Part shown: positions 1 to 10,793 of the stretch, in pieces
Layout: every line of letters begins with the position of its first letter
Numbering within the stretch: the stretch's first letter is position 1
NCBI GenBank assembly: GCA_902778665.1
Contig: CACYYN010000025.1
Location: forward strand, 1 to 50,576
Reading direction: 5' to 3'
DNA from: Oscillospiraceae bacterium
Lineage (GTDB): Bacteria; Bacillota; Clostridia; Oscillospirales; Oscillospiraceae
Length of the DNA: 50,576 nucleotides
The notes under the pieces: model-generated
Told to the model about the DNA's origin: nothing
The model's database searches: none
The model's input: only the letters and a program-made list of their open reading frames with translations
Made by a program: the position numbers and the translations under genes

Positions 1-3000
1 CCGTCCGCCGGAGAGGCCTTTGCCAAAATAGTCATTGCTGTCTCCGGACAGATGAATGGTGATCCCTTTTGGCAGGAATGCCCCGAATGACTGCCCGCCG
101 CCTCCTTCAGCACAAATGGTGACAGTGTCGTCCGGCAATCCTCCCGGAGATGCTTTTGTGAGCTCTGAACCCAGAATTGTACCGAAGGTGCGGTCTTTGC
201 TCGATACACGAACGGAGATGGAGATCGGGGTTCCTGTCTGCAGTGCCTCCCTGCAGGCTGGGAGAAGAACACGCATATCCTTCGTATCCTCCAGATGGAA
301 ACGATAAACGGATGAGGCTTCGAAATGAGTGTTACTGTCGCGGTCACTGCCGAGAAGCTGGTCGACCAGTACGGAATGCGCCTGTACGTCTGTCAGTCCC
401 GCTTTTCGCCGGAGCAGAGAGCGTCTGCCAATCAGCTCGTCTACGGTTTTTACACCGAGGTGAGCCATTATTTCCCGAAGCTCCTGTGCGGTAAAGCGCA
501 TGAAGTTTTCCACATATTCCGGCTTCCCGCGGAAACGGCAGCGCAGATCAGGATTTTGTGTGGCAATGCCCATAGGGCAGGTATCCAGATTGCACACGCG
601 CATCATTACGCACCCCATGGCGATCAGGGGTGCTGTGGCAAAACCGAATTCCTCCGCACCGAGGATAGCCGCAATTGCAACGTCTCTTCCTGTGAGGAGT
701 TTTCCGTCCGTTTCAAGGATTACCCGCTGTCGGAGGCCGTTTTCAATGAGTGTGCGGTGCGCCTCGGCAAGTCCAAGCTCCCATGGCAGCCCTGCATTGT
801 GAATGGAGCTTCTGGGAGCTGCGCCGGTACCTCCGTCATAACCGGAAATCAGAACCACCTGTGCTCCGGCTTTCGCGACACCGGATGCAATGGTGCCTAC
901 ACCTGCTTCACTGACCAGCTTGACAGAGATGCGGGCATCCCGGTTTGCGTTTTTTAGGTCATAAATCAGTTGGGCAAGATCTTCGATGGAATAGATATCA
1001 TGATGAGGAGGGGGGCTGATCAAACTGACGCCGGGAGTGGAATATCGGTTTCTGGCAATCCAGGGATAAACCTTCTTTCCCGGGAGATGTCCGCCTTCTC
1101 CGGGCTTAGCACCCTGTGCCATTTTGATCTGAATCTCTTTTGCGGAGCAGAGGTAACGGCTCGTCACGCCGAATCGTCCGGATGCAACCTGCTTGATGGC
1201 ACTGTTTTTCTCTGTGCCGAGGCGTGACGGCTCTTCACCTCCCTCACCGGAGTTTGATTTGCCCCCAAGGCGATTCATGGCAACGGCGAGACATTCGTGG
1301 GCTTCTCTGGAGATGGAGCCATAGGACATGGCACCGGTTTTAAAGCGCCGGACAATGTTTTCAATGCTCTCAACCTGCTCTAAAGGAATTCCACCATCTT
1401 CCGGGTAGGCGAAATCGAGCAGAGACCGCAGTGTCTGCGGTGCCTTCTCTTGAAAAAACCGGCTGGAATAGGACTTATATTTTTCATAATCTCCCTTCTG
1501 CACGGCTTCCTGCAGCAGAATAATGGTTTCGGCGTCAAAAAGATGCTGCTCTGTCCGTGAGCCGTCGCGCATTTTATGCATCCCGACGCTGTCAACTCTG
1601 GTATCTACACCCAGGCCGAGCGGGTCAAATGCGTGGCTGTGGTGGTATTCGACTGCATTTCCGATCTCTTCCATGCCAATGCCACCCACGCGGCTTACAG
1701 TATGGGTGAAATAGCGGTCAATCACATCCTTCCGAATTCCGACTGCCTCAAATATCTGTGCGGATTGGTATGACTGGATGGTGGAAATGCCCATTTTAGA
1801 GGCAATTTTTACGATTCCGTGGAGAACGGCACTGTTATAGTCCTGAATGGCAGTGTTGGCGTCTTTGTCAAGAAGACCGAGCTCAATGCACTCCTCAATG
1901 CACTCATGTGCAAGATAAGGGCAAATCGCCCGCGCACCGTATCCGAGCAGTAGCGCAAAGTGATGTACTTCCCGAGGCTCTGCACTTTCCAGAATGATGG
2001 ATACTGCTGTACGTTTTCTCGTCTGAATGAGATACTGCTCCATGGCGGAAACAGCGAGTAAGGAGGGAATCGCCATGTGGTTTTCATCAACACCCCGGTC
2101 GGAGAGAATAAGTATATTCGCACCCTGCTTGTAGGCTTTATCGCACTGAATAAAAAGGCGTTCCATCGCTCTTTCCAGCGGGGTGTTCTTATAGTAGAGC
2201 AGGGAGATTGTCTCTACATGAAATCCCGGCTTTTTGATTGCCTTGATTTTCAGCAGGTCAACGCCTGTCAGAATCGGGTTATTAATCTGTAGCACGGTGC
2301 AGTTTTCCGGCTTCTCAATCAGAAGGTTACCATCCCGGCCTACATAGACGGTTGTGTCGGTGACGCACTCCTCACGGATGGCGTCAATAGGCGGGTTTGT
2401 CACTTGGGCAAACTGTTGTTTGAAATAATCAAAGAGAGGTGGGTACTGTCGGGAAAGGGCAGCGAGCGGCACATCGGTACCCATGGATGCAATCGGTTCA
2501 CTTCCGTTGAGAGCCATAGGCAAAATGGTGTCTTTAATCTGCTCATAGGAATACCCGAAAGCACGGTAGAGCCTGTCCCGCATCTTCTGGCTGTGATGGG
2601 GAACTTTTCTGTTGGGAATCGGCAGTTCGGCGAGTTGGACAAGATGCTGATCCAGCCATTCACCGTAGGGCTGGCGGGAGGCATAGTAACTCTTAATATC
2701 CTCGTCCTCCAGTAGCTTTCCCCTGCGGGTGTCCGCCAGCAGCATTTTACCTGGCCGCATCCGATCCTTCCGGATGATGTGTTCCTCCGGGAGGTCTAAA
2801 ACGCCAACCTCAGAGGAAAGGTACAGCCGGTTGTTATCTGTCAGATAATATCGGGAAGGGCGAAGCCCGTTCCGGTCCAGAATAGCACCGACCACTTCAC
2901 CATCGGAAAAGAGAATGGAAGCAGGGCCGTCCCAAGGTTCCATCATGGTGGCGTAATAACGGAAGAGATCTCTCTTCTTTCGGGGCATGTAGGGGTCATT

Positions 3001-3951
3001 TTTCCAGGGCTCCGGGATGGTAATCATCATTGCAAGAGGCAGATCAATCCCATTCATTACAAGAAACTCCAACGTGTTGTCCAACATGGCGGAGTCTGAG
3101 CCTGATGTGGCGACTACAGGAAAAATCCTGTCCATGTTCTCCTGCAGAAAAGGGGAGGACATTGTCTCCTCCCGGGCGAGCATGCGGTCTACATTGCCGC
3201 GTATGGTGTTGATTTCACCATTATGAAGAATGTAACGGTTCGGATGAGCACGCTCCCAGGAAGGCGTTGTGTTTGTAGAAAAGCGGGAGTGTACCATGGC
3301 GATTGCAGAGCAGAAATCCTTCTTCTGCAGGTCGCTGTAGAAGCCTCTGAGCTGGCTTACAAGGAACATCCCTTTGTAGACAACCGTTCGGCTGGAAAAG
3401 CTGGCTACATAGGTATCACTGTTAGATTGCTCAAACTCACGTCTGACAACATAGAGTTTCTTTTCAAATGCAAGTCCGCGTGGGGTGTCTGTAGGCCGCT
3501 GCACAAAGCACTGCATGATAAAAGGCATGCATTTGCGGGCAACCTGACCGAGAATTTCCGGATGGGATGGTACAACACGCCATCCGAGAAATGGTAGTCC
3601 TTCCTTCTCGGAAATAATCTCAAACATTTTCTGTGCCTGTCGGCGGGGCAGAACCTCCTGCGGAAAGAAAAACATGCCGATGCCGTAGTCACCTTTTTCA
3701 GGGAGGACTATATTCTCCTTTTCGGCCGCCTTCCTGAAAAAGGGGTGACAGATCTGTGTAAGAATTCCAACGCCGTCACCGATCTCTCCCGTGGCATCCT
3801 TTCCGGCACGATGTTCCAGCTTCTCAATGATTTTCAGCGCATCATCCACAATCTCGCGGCTCTGGCGTCCTCTGATGTCGACAACTGCGCCAATCCCGCA
3901 GGAATCTCTGTCCTGCAGGTTTCCATATGAAAGCCATGTGTTATCACTCAT
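1..3951 (-). CDS. gltB: Glutamate synthase large subunit (3' end beyond window)
   Basis: Transfers the glutamine amide to 2-oxoglutarate to make two glutamates (GOGAT), in the cytosol. The reading frame runs open from the ATG at 3951 to the window edge, 1317 codons, against about 1500 for the family, so only the C-terminal beta-helix domain is missing. The N-terminal class II glutamine amidotransferase begins after a 17-residue propeptide with the nucleophile Cys18 in the context DRDSCGIG. The 3Fe-4S ligands Cys1114, Cys1120 and Cys1125 show the family spacing C-X5-C-X4-C inside the FMN-binding domain. The start codon overlaps the pyrG stop (ATGA, 3948-3951), so the two are translationally coupled. 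It is the last visible gene of the glnN-asnB-pyrG-gltB unit. Whether gltD follows cannot be seen. Confidence 0.96.
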   Translation of the reverse strand, partial: MSDNTWLSYGNLQDRDSCGIGAVVDIRGRQSREIVDDALKIIEKLEHRAGKDATGEIGDGVGILTQICHPFFRKAAEKENIVLPEKGDYGIGMFFFPQEVLPRRQAQKMFEIISEKEGLPFLGWRVVPSHPEILGQVARKCMPFIMQCFVQRPTDTPRGLAFEKKLYVVRREFEQSNSDTYVASFSSRTVVYKGMFLVSQLRGFYSDLQKKDFCSAIAMVHSRFSTNTTPSWERAHPNRYILHNGEINTIRGNVDRMLAREETMSSPFLQENMDRIFPVVATSGSDSAMLDNTLEFLVMNGIDLPLAMMITIPEPWKNDPYMPRKKRDLFRYYATMMEPWDGPASILFSDGEVVGAILDRNGLRPSRYYLTDNNRLYLSSEVGVLDLPEEHIIRKDRMRPGKMLLADTRRGKLLEDEDIKSYYASRQPYGEWLDQHLVQLAELPIPNRKVPHHSQKMRDRLYRAFGYSYEQIKDTILPMALNGSEPIASMGTDVPLAALSRQYPPLFDYFKQQFAQVTNPPIDAIREECVTDTTVYVGRDGNLLIEKPENCTVLQINNPILTGVDLLKIKAIKKPGFHVETISLLYYKNTPLERAMERLFIQCDKAYKQGANILILSDRGVDENHMAIPSLLAVSAMEQYLIQTRKRTAVSIILESAEPREVHHFALLLGYGARAICPYLAHECIEECIELGLLDKDANTAIQDYNSAVLHGIVKIASKMGISTIQSYQSAQIFEAVGIRKDVIDRYFTHTVSRVGGIGMEEIGNAVEYHHSHAFDPLGLGVDTRVDSVGMHKMRDGSRTEQHLFDAETIILLQEAVQKGDYEKYKSYSSRFFQEKAPQTLRSLLDFAYPEDGGIPLEQVESIENIVRRFKTGAMSYGSISREAHECLAVAMNRLGGKSNSGEGGEEPSRLGTEKNSAIKQVASGRFGVTSRYLCSAKEIQIKMAQGAKPGEGGHLPGKKVYPWIARNRYSTPGVSLISPPPHHDIYSIEDLAQLIYDLKNANRDARISVKLVSEAGVGTIASGVAKAGAQVVLISGYDGGTGAAPRSSIHNAGLPWELGLAEAHRTLIENGLRQRVILETDGKLLTGRDVAIAAILGAEEFGFATAPLIAMGCVMMRVCNLDTCPMGIATQNPDLRCRFRGKPEYVENFMRFTAQELREIMAHLGVKTVDELIGRRSLLRRKAGLTDVQAHSVLVDQLLGSDRDSNTHFEASSVYRFHLEDTKDMRVLLPACREALQTGTPISISVRVSSKDRTFGTILGSELTKASPGGLPDDTVTICAEGGGGQSFGAFLPKGITIHLSGDSNDYFGKGLSGGR

Positions 3952-5567
3952 ATCTGATTCCTCCCAAGGGCGCGGTTCAGAGAAGCACGCACAAAACCTG
4001 TGAAGAGCGGGTGCGGTTTGTTCGGCCGGCTTTTGAATTCCGGGTGATACTGCACGCCGACGAAAAACGGATGATTATGAAGCTCCACGGTTTCAACCAG
4101 CTTGCCGTCCGGCGAAGTCCCACTGACAACAAGACCGGCTTTCTCCAATATGTCACGATACAGATTGTTGAATTCATACCGGTGCCGGTGTCTTTCCGTT
4201 ATTATTTTTGTTTTATAGCACTTCTCCATCATTGTGCCTTCCCTGATCATACAGGGATAGGCACCCAGACGAAGGGTGCCGCCTTTATCAATATTGTCAT
4301 TTTGGCCCGGCATAAAATCGATGACTTTATAGGGGGCATTCTCATCAAACTCTCGTGAGTTAGCCCCTGCAAGACCCGCTGCGTGCCTGGCAAATTCTAT
4401 CACCGCAATCTGCATGCCGAGACACAGCCCCAGATACGGTATCTGTTCTTCCCGCGCATATCTTGCAGCAAGAATTTTCCCCTCCGTCCCACGGCAGCCA
4501 AAACCGCCCGGAACCAGAATTCCGTCCGCATCGCCCAGCAGAGATGCACAGTTTTCCTCTGTAACCGATTCCGAATCTACCCATCGCAGATTTATTTCCG
4601 TGCTCTCAGCGTAACCGGCATGTTTCAGAGCCTCCATGACAGACAGGTAAGCGTCATGGAGTTGGACGTATTTGCCCACTAATGCAATGGTAGTCTTATG
4701 CCGGAGATGGTGGATCGAGTCGACCATCTGCTCCCATGCGTTCAACTCGGGAGGCGGTGCTGCAATGCCCAGCCTGCGGCAGACCAGTGAAGAGAAGTTC
4801 TGTTTTTCCAGCATCAGCGGGCACTCATAGAGTACATCAAGCGTGCGGTTTTCAAGTACACATGCAGGCTGGATATTGCAGAACATTGCAACCTTGCGGA
4901 AAATCGCAGGATCTTCAATTGGAACGTCTGACCGGAGTACGATAAGATCCGGATGAATTCCCATACCCTGCAGTTCTTTGACGGAATGCTGGGTAGGTTT
5001 TGTCTTATGCTCGTTGCTCCCCTGCAGATACGGCACCAGCGTGACGTGGATAAACATGGCATTTTCTTTCCCAATCTCCAGCCCGACCTGACGGATTGCC
5101 TCGATAAAGGGCTGGCTCTCAATATCCCCGATGGTTCCGCCGACTTCGGTAATAACCACGTCTGCTCCGGTCTTCTTTCCAACATTATAGATGAAGGTTT
5201 TAATCTCATCTGTGATATGGGGGATGATCTGAACAGTGCTGCCAAGATACTCACCCCGACGTTCTTTGTTCAGAATATTCCAGTATACCTTCCCGGTGGT
5301 CAGGTTGGAGTATTTGTTCAGATCTTCATCGATAAAACGTTCGTAATGGCCCAGGTCCAGATCCGTTTCTGCACCGTCTTCCGTTACATAAACCTCACCA
5401 TGCTGATACGGGCTCATGGTTCCCGGATCAACATTGATATACGGGTCAAGCTTCTGGGCGGCTACCTTAAGGCCTCTCGCTTTGAGAAGCCGGCCCAGAG
5501 AAGCGGCAGTTATGCCCTTCCCCAGACCGGATACAACACCGCCTGTAACAAAAATATATTTTGTCAT
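3948..5567 (-). CDS. pyrG: CTP synthase (glutamine hydrolysing)
   Basis: Makes CTP from UTP, ATP and glutamine in the cytosol. The 539-residue length is normal (about 535). The N-terminal amidoligase domain starts with the motif [13 protein letters not shown] (residues 6-18). The C-terminal class I amidotransferase has the nucleophile Cys382 in GLCLGMQ and the His508/Glu510 pair in YHPEF. It lies 18 bp after asnB and overlaps gltB by 4 bp, so it is part of the leftward glutamine-using operon. It is preceded by AAGGAAAAAG as ribosome binding site. A pyrimidine gene in a nitrogen operon is unusual but fits, because it is another glutamine amide consumer. Confidence 0.97.
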   Translation of the reverse strand: MTKYIFVTGGVVSGLGKGITAASLGRLLKARGLKVAAQKLDPYINVDPGTMSPYQHGEVYVTEDGAETDLDLGHYERFIDEDLNKYSNLTTGKVYWNILNKERRGEYLGSTVQIIPHITDEIKTFIYNVGKKTGADVVITEVGGTIGDIESQPFIEAIRQVGLEIGKENAMFIHVTLVPYLQGSNEHKTKPTQHSVKELQGMGIHPDLIVLRSDVPIEDPAIFRKVAMFCNIQPACVLENRTLDVLYECPLMLEKQNFSSLVCRRLGIAAPPPELNAWEQMVDSIHHLRHKTTIALVGKYVQLHDAYLSVMEALKHAGYAESTEINLRWVDSESVTEENCASLLGDADGILVPGGFGCRGTEGKILAARYAREEQIPYLGLCLGMQIAVIEFARHAAGLAGANSREFDENAPYKVIDFMPGQNDNIDKGGTLRLGAYPCMIREGTMMEKCYKTKIITERHRHRYEFNNLYRDILEKAGLVVSGTSPDGKLVETVELHNHPFFVGVQYHPEFKSRPNKPHPLFTGFVRASLNRALGRNQI

Positions 5568-5585
5568 GGCTTCTTTTTCCTTTTC

Positions 5586-7169
5586 TCACATGCCGCTTTT
5601 GCCGTAGTTGGACAGTACACGGGCAGACGGATCGTCCACATTGCAGCCTTCCCATTCTTTGTTCGGCATCCAGAAATCCTTTACCATCTTTGCCTGACCG
5701 GGATAATGCTTCTCGAAGATTTCCCGGTAGAGGAGGCTTTCTTTGGTAAACGGCCGGGCAAAATCATATGCTTCGCGTTTTTCCTCAAATTCCGCATCTG
5801 TGTAAAGACTGTTTGCATATTCCTTCAGGTCATCTACCATGGAATGGCCGACTGCGTCGGAAAATGCAGCCTTTTGTCGCCAGAGGATGGAATCCGGCAA
5901 AAGCCGGTCTTTCTCAAAAGCCTTTCTCAACAGATATTTACCCATGCCGTAAGTGTTGATTTTCAAAGCCGGGTCGATAGACATGACATATTTTACAAAT
6001 TCCAGATCCCCGAAGGGTACACGAGCCTCCAGAGAGTTGACGGAGATGCATCTGTCAGCCCGCAGAACATCATACATATAGATTTCATCAATCCGCTTTT
6101 TTGCCTCCTGCTGGAATGCCTCGGGAGACGGTGCAAAATCGGTATACTTATAGCCGAACAGCTCGTCGCTGATCTCGCCTGTCATAAGCACACGAATGTC
6201 TGTCTGCTCATGGATGGCTTTGCAGCACAGATACATTCCCATGCTTGCCCGGATAGTTGTGATATCATAGGTGCCCAGCATGGCAATGACCTCTTCCAGG
6301 GAATCCAGTACCTGCTGGCGGGTCATATAAACTTCCGTGTGCTCTGCACCGATATAGGAAGCGGCAAGCCTGGCATATTTAAGGTCAATGGCGTCAGTGT
6401 CCATTCCGATAGCAAAAGTCCTCACATGCCTGCCGAGTACTCTTGACGCAATGGCACATACCAGGCTGGAATCTACCCCGCCGGAGAGCAGGAAGCCCAA
6501 TGGTGCATCAGCATCAAGACGCTTATCCACGCCGAGAATCAGCTTTTCACGGATTTTTCTGCAGATTTCATCCAGATCACCGGTGATATAGTGATCTACT
6601 GTGGTCAGGTCTGCATAACGGACGAACTTCCCGTCTGCAAAATAATGTCCGGGAGGGAAGGGAATAATCTCATCACAGAGCCCAACCAGGTTTTTCGCCT
6701 CACTGGCAAATACCAGGGAACCATCGTCCAGCTTGCCATAGAACAGCGGGCGAATGCCGATGGGATCCCGTGCAGCAATCAGAGAATCCTTTTTGCTGTC
6801 ATAGAGAACCATGGCAAACTCAGCATCCAGCTTGGAAAACATCTCCAACCCGTATTTGTGGTAGAGCGGAAGGATTATTTCACAGTCGGAGTCACTGATA
6901 AAATGATATTCCTTCGATAACTCCGCCTTCAGCGGGCGGAACAGATAGAGCTCACCGTTGCAGACACACATGTCTCCATCCAGATGAAATGGCTGCATGC
7001 CTTCTTCATGTAATCCCATAATAGCCAGCCGGTGGAAGCAGAGCATGCCATTCCCGGCCTTTTCCATGCGGCTCATGTCAGGGCCGCGGGATTTCGTCCG
7101 ATCAAAAAATTGTTTGATGTCCTCTTCACTGATGGAGGAAATCGAGGTGAATCCCATAATAGAGCACAT
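5586..7169 (-). CDS. asnB: Asparagine synthetase B, glutamine-hydrolysing
   Basis: Converts aspartate, ATP and glutamine to asparagine in the cytosol. After Met removal, Cys2 (MCSIMGF) is the N-terminal nucleophile of the class II amidotransferase half. The synthetase half carries the ATP pyrophosphatase loop SGGVDSS at residues 229-235. The 527-residue length matches the compact bacterial AsnB type (about 500-560). A strong AGGAGGT lies 6-7 nt before the ATG. It follows glnN by 35 bp and precedes pyrG by 18 bp, without a terminator in either gap, so it is cotranscribed with them. Confidence 0.96.
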   Translation of the reverse strand: MCSIMGFTSISSISEEDIKQFFDRTKSRGPDMSRMEKAGNGMLCFHRLAIMGLHEEGMQPFHLDGDMCVCNGELYLFRPLKAELSKEYHFISDSDCEIILPLYHKYGLEMFSKLDAEFAMVLYDSKKDSLIAARDPIGIRPLFYGKLDDGSLVFASEAKNLVGLCDEIIPFPPGHYFADGKFVRYADLTTVDHYITGDLDEICRKIREKLILGVDKRLDADAPLGFLLSGGVDSSLVCAIASRVLGRHVRTFAIGMDTDAIDLKYARLAASYIGAEHTEVYMTRQQVLDSLEEVIAMLGTYDITTIRASMGMYLCCKAIHEQTDIRVLMTGEISDELFGYKYTDFAPSPEAFQQEAKKRIDEIYMYDVLRADRCISVNSLEARVPFGDLEFVKYVMSIDPALKINTYGMGKYLLRKAFEKDRLLPDSILWRQKAAFSDAVGHSMVDDLKEYANSLYTDAEFEEKREAYDFARPFTKESLLYREIFEKHYPGQAKMVKDFWMPNKEWEGCNVDDPSARVLSNYGKSGM

Positions 7170-7204
7170 TGTCCTTACCTCCTGTTTGCTGCACGCCTGC
7201 TCTG

Positions 7205-9298
7205 TTATACACCGAAGAGCAGATCGCCGTAGGTCGGGAAGGGCCAGTAGCTCCTGGCGGTGAGTGTTTCTGCTTCGTCACATGCCGTGCGCAGTTCGGC
7301 CATTTTCGGAATGATAATATCTCTGATGTGGACGGACTGGAAGGTCACATTTTCCAGACTGTCCAGTTCGGTTATATCTTTTTCCAACTCCTCTGCCGCC
7401 TGATCTATGCTGTCTGACAGGGCACCAAGACGTTTGAGAAGCTTTGTTTCATAGGCACATGCTGCGGAGGGATCCAGAGTCTTTCGTTTAGAAACGCCTT
7501 CTGCAGCGGCATTGCTGTAAGCCATCACAGCAGGGAGAATTTCTTTCCTGGTCATATCTGTCATGGTGAGCGCTTCGATACGGACCGTGCGCACATAGTT
7601 CTCCAGCTGAATCTCATATCGGGAGCGTAATTCACTCTCGGCAAACACACCCTGTTCTGTCAGCATGCGGATGTTTTTCTCATCTAGCAGCTTCTGCAGA
7701 GCATCCGGAGTTGTGCGCAGATTCAGCAGTCCCCGCCGGTTAACAGCTTCCTGAATCCATGCATCCTCGTATCCGTTTCCGTTGAAGATAATGCGTTTAT
7801 GGGCGATAATGGTTCTCTTAATCAGTTCATGCAGGCAGTCATTAAAGCTTTCGGCCTTTTCCAGTTCATCTGCAAACTGCATCAACGCATCCGCTACCGC
7901 TGCATTGAGCATCATGTTCGGGCAGGCAATGGAATCATTGGAGCCAACCATGCGAAATTCAAATTTATTGCCGGTAAAGGCGAAGGGGGAGGTGCGGTTC
8001 CGGTCGGTTGTGTCACGGGGGAACCGGGGCAGAACATCGGACCCGAGGCGGATATGCTTCCGCTCAGCTCCTTCATAGGGTGCGTCTTTTTCAATTGCAT
8101 CCAGAACGGCAGTCAGCTCGTCGCCGAGGAAGATGGATATCACAGCGGGAGGAGCTTCGTTTGCTCCCAGACGGTGGTCGTTGCCAGCGGATGCTACACT
8201 GAGTCTCAGCAGATCCTGATAATCATCTACAGCCTGAATTACGGCCATCAGGAAGAGCAGAAACTGCGCATTCTCGTGTGGGGTTTCACCGGGAGAAAGC
8301 AGGTTGATACCAGTGTTGGTAGACATGGACCAGTTGTTGTGCTTTCCGCTCCCGTTGACGCCTGCAAAGGGCTTCTCGTGCAGCAGGCAGACAAGTGAGT
8401 GCTTTCTCGCTACCTTCTTCATAATCTCCATGGTAAGCTGGTTTTTATCAGTTGCCACGTTGGTGGTGGTGTAAATCACCGCAAGCTCATGCTGTGCCGG
8501 GGCGACCTCATTGTGCTCTGTTTTGGCATAGATGCCAAGCTTCCACAGCTCTTGGTTCAGTTCTTCCATAAAAGCCTGTACCCGGGGCTTGATTGATCCG
8601 AAGTAATGATCGTCCAGTTCCTGCCCTTTCGGTGGTTTCGCTCCAAACAGGGTTCTGCCGGTGTAAATCAGATCCTTGCGTTTCAGGTACATATCCCGAT
8701 CCACCAGAAAATACTCCTGCTCAGGGCCCACATTGGTAATCACCCGTTTGACATCGGTGTTGCCGAACAGGCGCAAAATACGCAGAGCCTGCCGGTTCAG
8801 CGCCTCCATGCTGCGGAGCAGCGGGGTTTTTTTATCCAGGGCCTCGCCGCCATAAGAGCAGAAGGCTGTCGGAATGCAGAGTGTTTTCCCTTTCAGAAAG
8901 GCATAACTGGTGGGATCCCATGCGGTGTACCCTCTGGCTTCAAAAGTTGCCCGAAGACCTCCGGAAGGGAAGGAAGAGGCGTCCGGTTCGCCTTTGATCA
9001 GTTCTTTCCCGGAAAATTCCATAATTGCCCGTCCGTCCGGGGAGGGATTAATGAAACTGTCATGTTTCTCAGCGGTGATTCCGGTCAGCGGCTGAAACCA
9101 GTGTGTGAAGTGCGTAGCGCCTTTCTCAACAGCCCAGGAGCACATAGCAGAAGCAACGGCGTTGGCAAGCTCCGGGTTAAGGGGGGATCCGTCTTCTATT
9201 GTCTGATGAAGCGACTGGTAGACTTTTTCTGGCAGCCTTGCACGCATTACCTTGTCATCAAAAACGTTACTGGCAAAAACATCCGGTATAAGGTCCAT
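7205..9298 (-). CDS. glnN: Type III glutamine synthetase
   Basis: ATP-dependent amidation of glutamate with ammonia. The 697-residue protein has the large GSIII architecture (type I enzymes are about 440). It starts with a GSIII-like N-terminal region, contains the conserved stretches [15 protein letters not shown] and [10 protein letters not shown], and the metal/substrate motif [11 protein letters not shown] that corresponds to the central catalytic segment of GS folds. AGAAGAGGAG precedes the ATG. It is the first gene of the leftward operon. The leader has a TTGACA-17-TATGAT promoter and an intrinsic terminator with an ANTAR-type hexaloop hairpin, so expression is likely controlled by antitermination through the divergently encoded ANTAR protein (inference). 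A second, type I synthetase lies on the other side of the intergenic region. Confidence 0.96.
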   Translation of the reverse strand: MDLIPDVFASNVFDDKVMRARLPEKVYQSLHQTIEDGSPLNPELANAVASAMCSWAVEKGATHFTHWFQPLTGITAEKHDSFINPSPDGRAIMEFSGKELIKGEPDASSFPSGGLRATFEARGYTAWDPTSYAFLKGKTLCIPTAFCSYGGEALDKKTPLLRSMEALNRQALRILRLFGNTDVKRVITNVGPEQEYFLVDRDMYLKRKDLIYTGRTLFGAKPPKGQELDDHYFGSIKPRVQAFMEELNQELWKLGIYAKTEHNEVAPAQHELAVIYTTTNVATDKNQLTMEIMKKVARKHSLVCLLHEKPFAGVNGSGKHNNWSMSTNTGINLLSPGETPHENAQFLLFLMAVIQAVDDYQDLLRLSVASAGNDHRLGANEAPPAVISIFLGDELTAVLDAIEKDAPYEGAERKHIRLGSDVLPRFPRDTTDRNRTSPFAFTGNKFEFRMVGSNDSIACPNMMLNAAVADALMQFADELEKAESFNDCLHELIKRTIIAHKRIIFNGNGYEDAWIQEAVNRRGLLNLRTTPDALQKLLDEKNIRMLTEQGVFAESELRSRYEIQLENYVRTVRIEALTMTDMTRKEILPAVMAYSNAAAEGVSKRKTLDPSAACAYETKLLKRLGALSDSIDQAAEELEKDITELDSLENVTFQSVHIRDIIIPKMAELRTACDEAETLTARSYWPFPTYGDLLFGV

Positions 9299-9324
9299 GG
9301 TTTCATTCTCCTCTTCTTAACAAT

Positions 9325-9382
9325 AAAAAAGAGACAGCGGCGTAAGGGGATAATTGCCCCTTTTGAGACACCGTTGTCTCTT
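9325..9382 (-). terminator. Leader terminator with ANTAR-type hexaloop hairpin upstream of glnN
   Basis: On the minus strand the leader can form GAGAC-[AACGGU]-GUCUC (9380-9365), a 5-bp stem with a six-base loop that has A at position 1 and G at position 4, the hallmark of ANTAR-bound RNA hairpins. The same 5' arm (AAGAGACA) can instead pair with UGUCUCUU (9336-9329) through an extended, nearly continuous stem enclosing a second AAGGGG/CCCCUU hairpin, followed by a U run (9330-9325): a classic terminator. The two folds exclude each other. Known ANTAR targets usually have two hexaloop hairpins; only one canonical loop is visible here, the second having a seven-base loop. Confidence 0.75.
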
Positions 9383-9392
9383 AATGGCATGC

Positions 9393-9421
9393 ATCATACG
9401 CTTTTTGTTGCCGACTGTCAA
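9393..9421 (-). promoter_or_regulatory. Promoter of the glnN-asnB-pyrG-gltB operon
   Basis: Minus-strand TTGACA (9421-9416), 17-bp spacer, TATGAT (9398-9393). Predicted start is about 7 nt downstream, immediately before the hexaloop hairpin, leaving no room for further upstream RNA structure. Confidence 0.8.
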
Positions 9422-9422
9422 C

Positions 9423-9452
9423 GAATGATTTCCGTATGAAAATGATTCATTC
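9423..9452. promoter_or_regulatory. Repeat element between the divergent glnN and glnA promoters (possible operator)
   Basis: AATGATT occurs twice in direct orientation (9424-9430 and 9441-9447), and GAATGA (9423-9428) is the inverted partner of TCATTC (9447-9452). It directly abuts the glnN -35 box and lies upstream of the glnA -35 box. A protein binding here could touch both promoters. No candidate regulator is identified. Confidence 0.35.
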
Positions 9453-9480
9453 TGCAAACCGTCAGGAGCATAATCCGAGC

Positions 9481-9509
9481 TTGCACAACAGTTTGCGCTG
9501 CGATAAAAT
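9481..9509 (+). promoter_or_regulatory. Promoter of glnA-ANTAR operon
   Basis: TTGCAC (9481-9486), 17-bp spacer, TAAAAT (9504-9509). The short leader contains GAGGAGG (9521-9527) and no terminator, unlike the divergent glnN leader. Confidence 0.65.
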
Positions 9510-9535
9510 AAACAAAAAACGAGGAGGACAGCCGT

Positions 9536-10744
9536 ATGAAATATACTCCGGAAGAAGTGCTGCTTTACCTGAAGGAGGAAGACGTCAAGTTTGTGCGCAT
9601 GTCTTTCTGTGATCCCTTCGGCCGACAGAAAAATGTGGCGATTATGGCTGATGAACTGCCGCGGGCGTTTGAATACGGCATAGGTTTTGATGCCTCCGCT
9701 ATCGATGGGTTTAACGGTGAAGTACGTTCTGACCTTTTTCTGCAGCCTGATCCCTCTACATTGGTGGAGCTTCCGTGGCGTCCGCAGCACGGTAGAGTTT
9801 GCCTGATGTTCTGTAATATTTTCCGCCCCGACGGATCTCCCTTCCCATCCGATACCCGCCGTATTCTGGCACAGGCTGTGCAGTGCGCCGAGAAAATGGG
9901 ATATTCGTTTGCCTTCGGTACAGAAATGGAGTTTTATCTCTTTAAGACGGATGAAACCGGAAATCGTACCATGGAACCGCTCGATCAGGCTGGGTATATG
10001 GACATAGCGCCGGATGACAGGGGAGAAAATGTTCGACGTGAGATCTGCCTGACGCTGGAGCGGATGGGGATGCACCCGGAGGCATCCCACCATGAGAGCG
10101 GACCGGGGCAGAATGAAATTGATTTTCGTTATGCCGATCCGATTTCTGCGGCAGACAATGCAGTGCTGTTTCGCAGTGTGGTGAAGACCATAGCTTCTTT
10201 AAACGGACTGTGGGCTGACTTTTCACCCCGGCCTCTTTCAGACTTCGATGGAAGTGGCATGCATATCAATATTTCAGCCCGAAAAGACGGAAGAGAGATG
10301 TCACCCCTTGCACTGGTCCCGGGCTTGACAGATAAAATATGCGAGATGACGGTTTTCCTCAATGCCGCAGAAAATTCCTATGCCCGCCTGGGGCGGGATA
10401 AAGCACCTGCTTACGTTACCTGGTCGGAAGAAAACCGTTCCCAGCTGATCCGTATCCCTGCTTCTGCCGGAGAATACCGCAGGCTGGAGCTCCGCTCCCC
10501 GGATTCTACTGCGAATCCGTACCTTGCCTTTGCCCTGATTATTCATGCCTGTCTGGAAGGTATTTCAGAGGGGCTTCCTCTGCCGGAAGCTGCCGATTTT
10601 AACACATTGCACGCAGCTGCTCAGCTTCTTCAGCCTTACAGAAAGCTGCCTGCCTCACTTGCTGAAGCACGTTCGGCGGCAGCTGAAAGCAGTTTTATTC
10701 GCGCTGTTCTGCCGGAGGAAGTAATCTCTGCCTATTGTGTTTAA
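9536..10744 (+). CDS. glnA: Compact type I glutamine synthetase
   Basis: ATP-dependent synthesis of glutamine from glutamate and ammonia. It is 402 residues against about 444 for Bacillus GlnA. Catalytic motifs are present: Glu130 and Glu132, HHESGPGQNEIDF (185-197), GSGMHIN (239-245), NRSQLIRIP (300-308) and LELRSPDSTANPYLAF. The usual GSS(I/V)EGF is changed to ASAIDGF (53-59), the FMPKPLFG segment to the shorter SPRPLSDFDG, and the C-terminal helical tail after the PxxLxEA motif is missing. It has its own promoter and is followed after 49 bp by the ANTAR gene. Because known GSI tails take part in subunit packing and regulator contacts, the shortened enzyme may be regulated differently (inference). 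Confidence 0.9.
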   Translation: MKYTPEEVLLYLKEEDVKFVRMSFCDPFGRQKNVAIMADELPRAFEYGIGFDASAIDGFNGEVRSDLFLQPDPSTLVELPWRPQHGRVCLMFCNIFRPDGSPFPSDTRRILAQAVQCAEKMGYSFAFGTEMEFYLFKTDETGNRTMEPLDQAGYMDIAPDDRGENVRREICLTLERMGMHPEASHHESGPGQNEIDFRYADPISAADNAVLFRSVVKTIASLNGLWADFSPRPLSDFDGSGMHINISARKDGREMSPLALVPGLTDKICEMTVFLNAAENSYARLGRDKAPAYVTWSEENRSQLIRIPASAGEYRRLELRSPDSTANPYLAFALIIHACLEGISEGLPLPEAADFNTLHAAAQLLQPYRKLPASLAEARSAAAESSFIRAVLPEEVISAYCV

Positions 10745-10793
10745 TTATACTCCCGTCCTGACGGGTAAATAATGGAGAAAGGGGGAGAATCGG

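Noticed and set aside
4953-6446. 497-codon plus-strand frame opposite pyrG and asnB
   Set aside because: It spans the end of one well-supported gene and the start of another on the opposite strand and has no domain pattern.
9299-9421. Glutamine riboswitch in the glnN leader
   Set aside because: The short leader is fully used by the terminator/hexaloop structure, and no conserved glutamine aptamer core is visible.
9317-10093. 258-codon minus-strand frame covering the glnN leader and the start of glnA
   Set aside because: It would read through the glnN terminator region and promoters; the region is better explained by regulatory sequence and the sense glnA gene.
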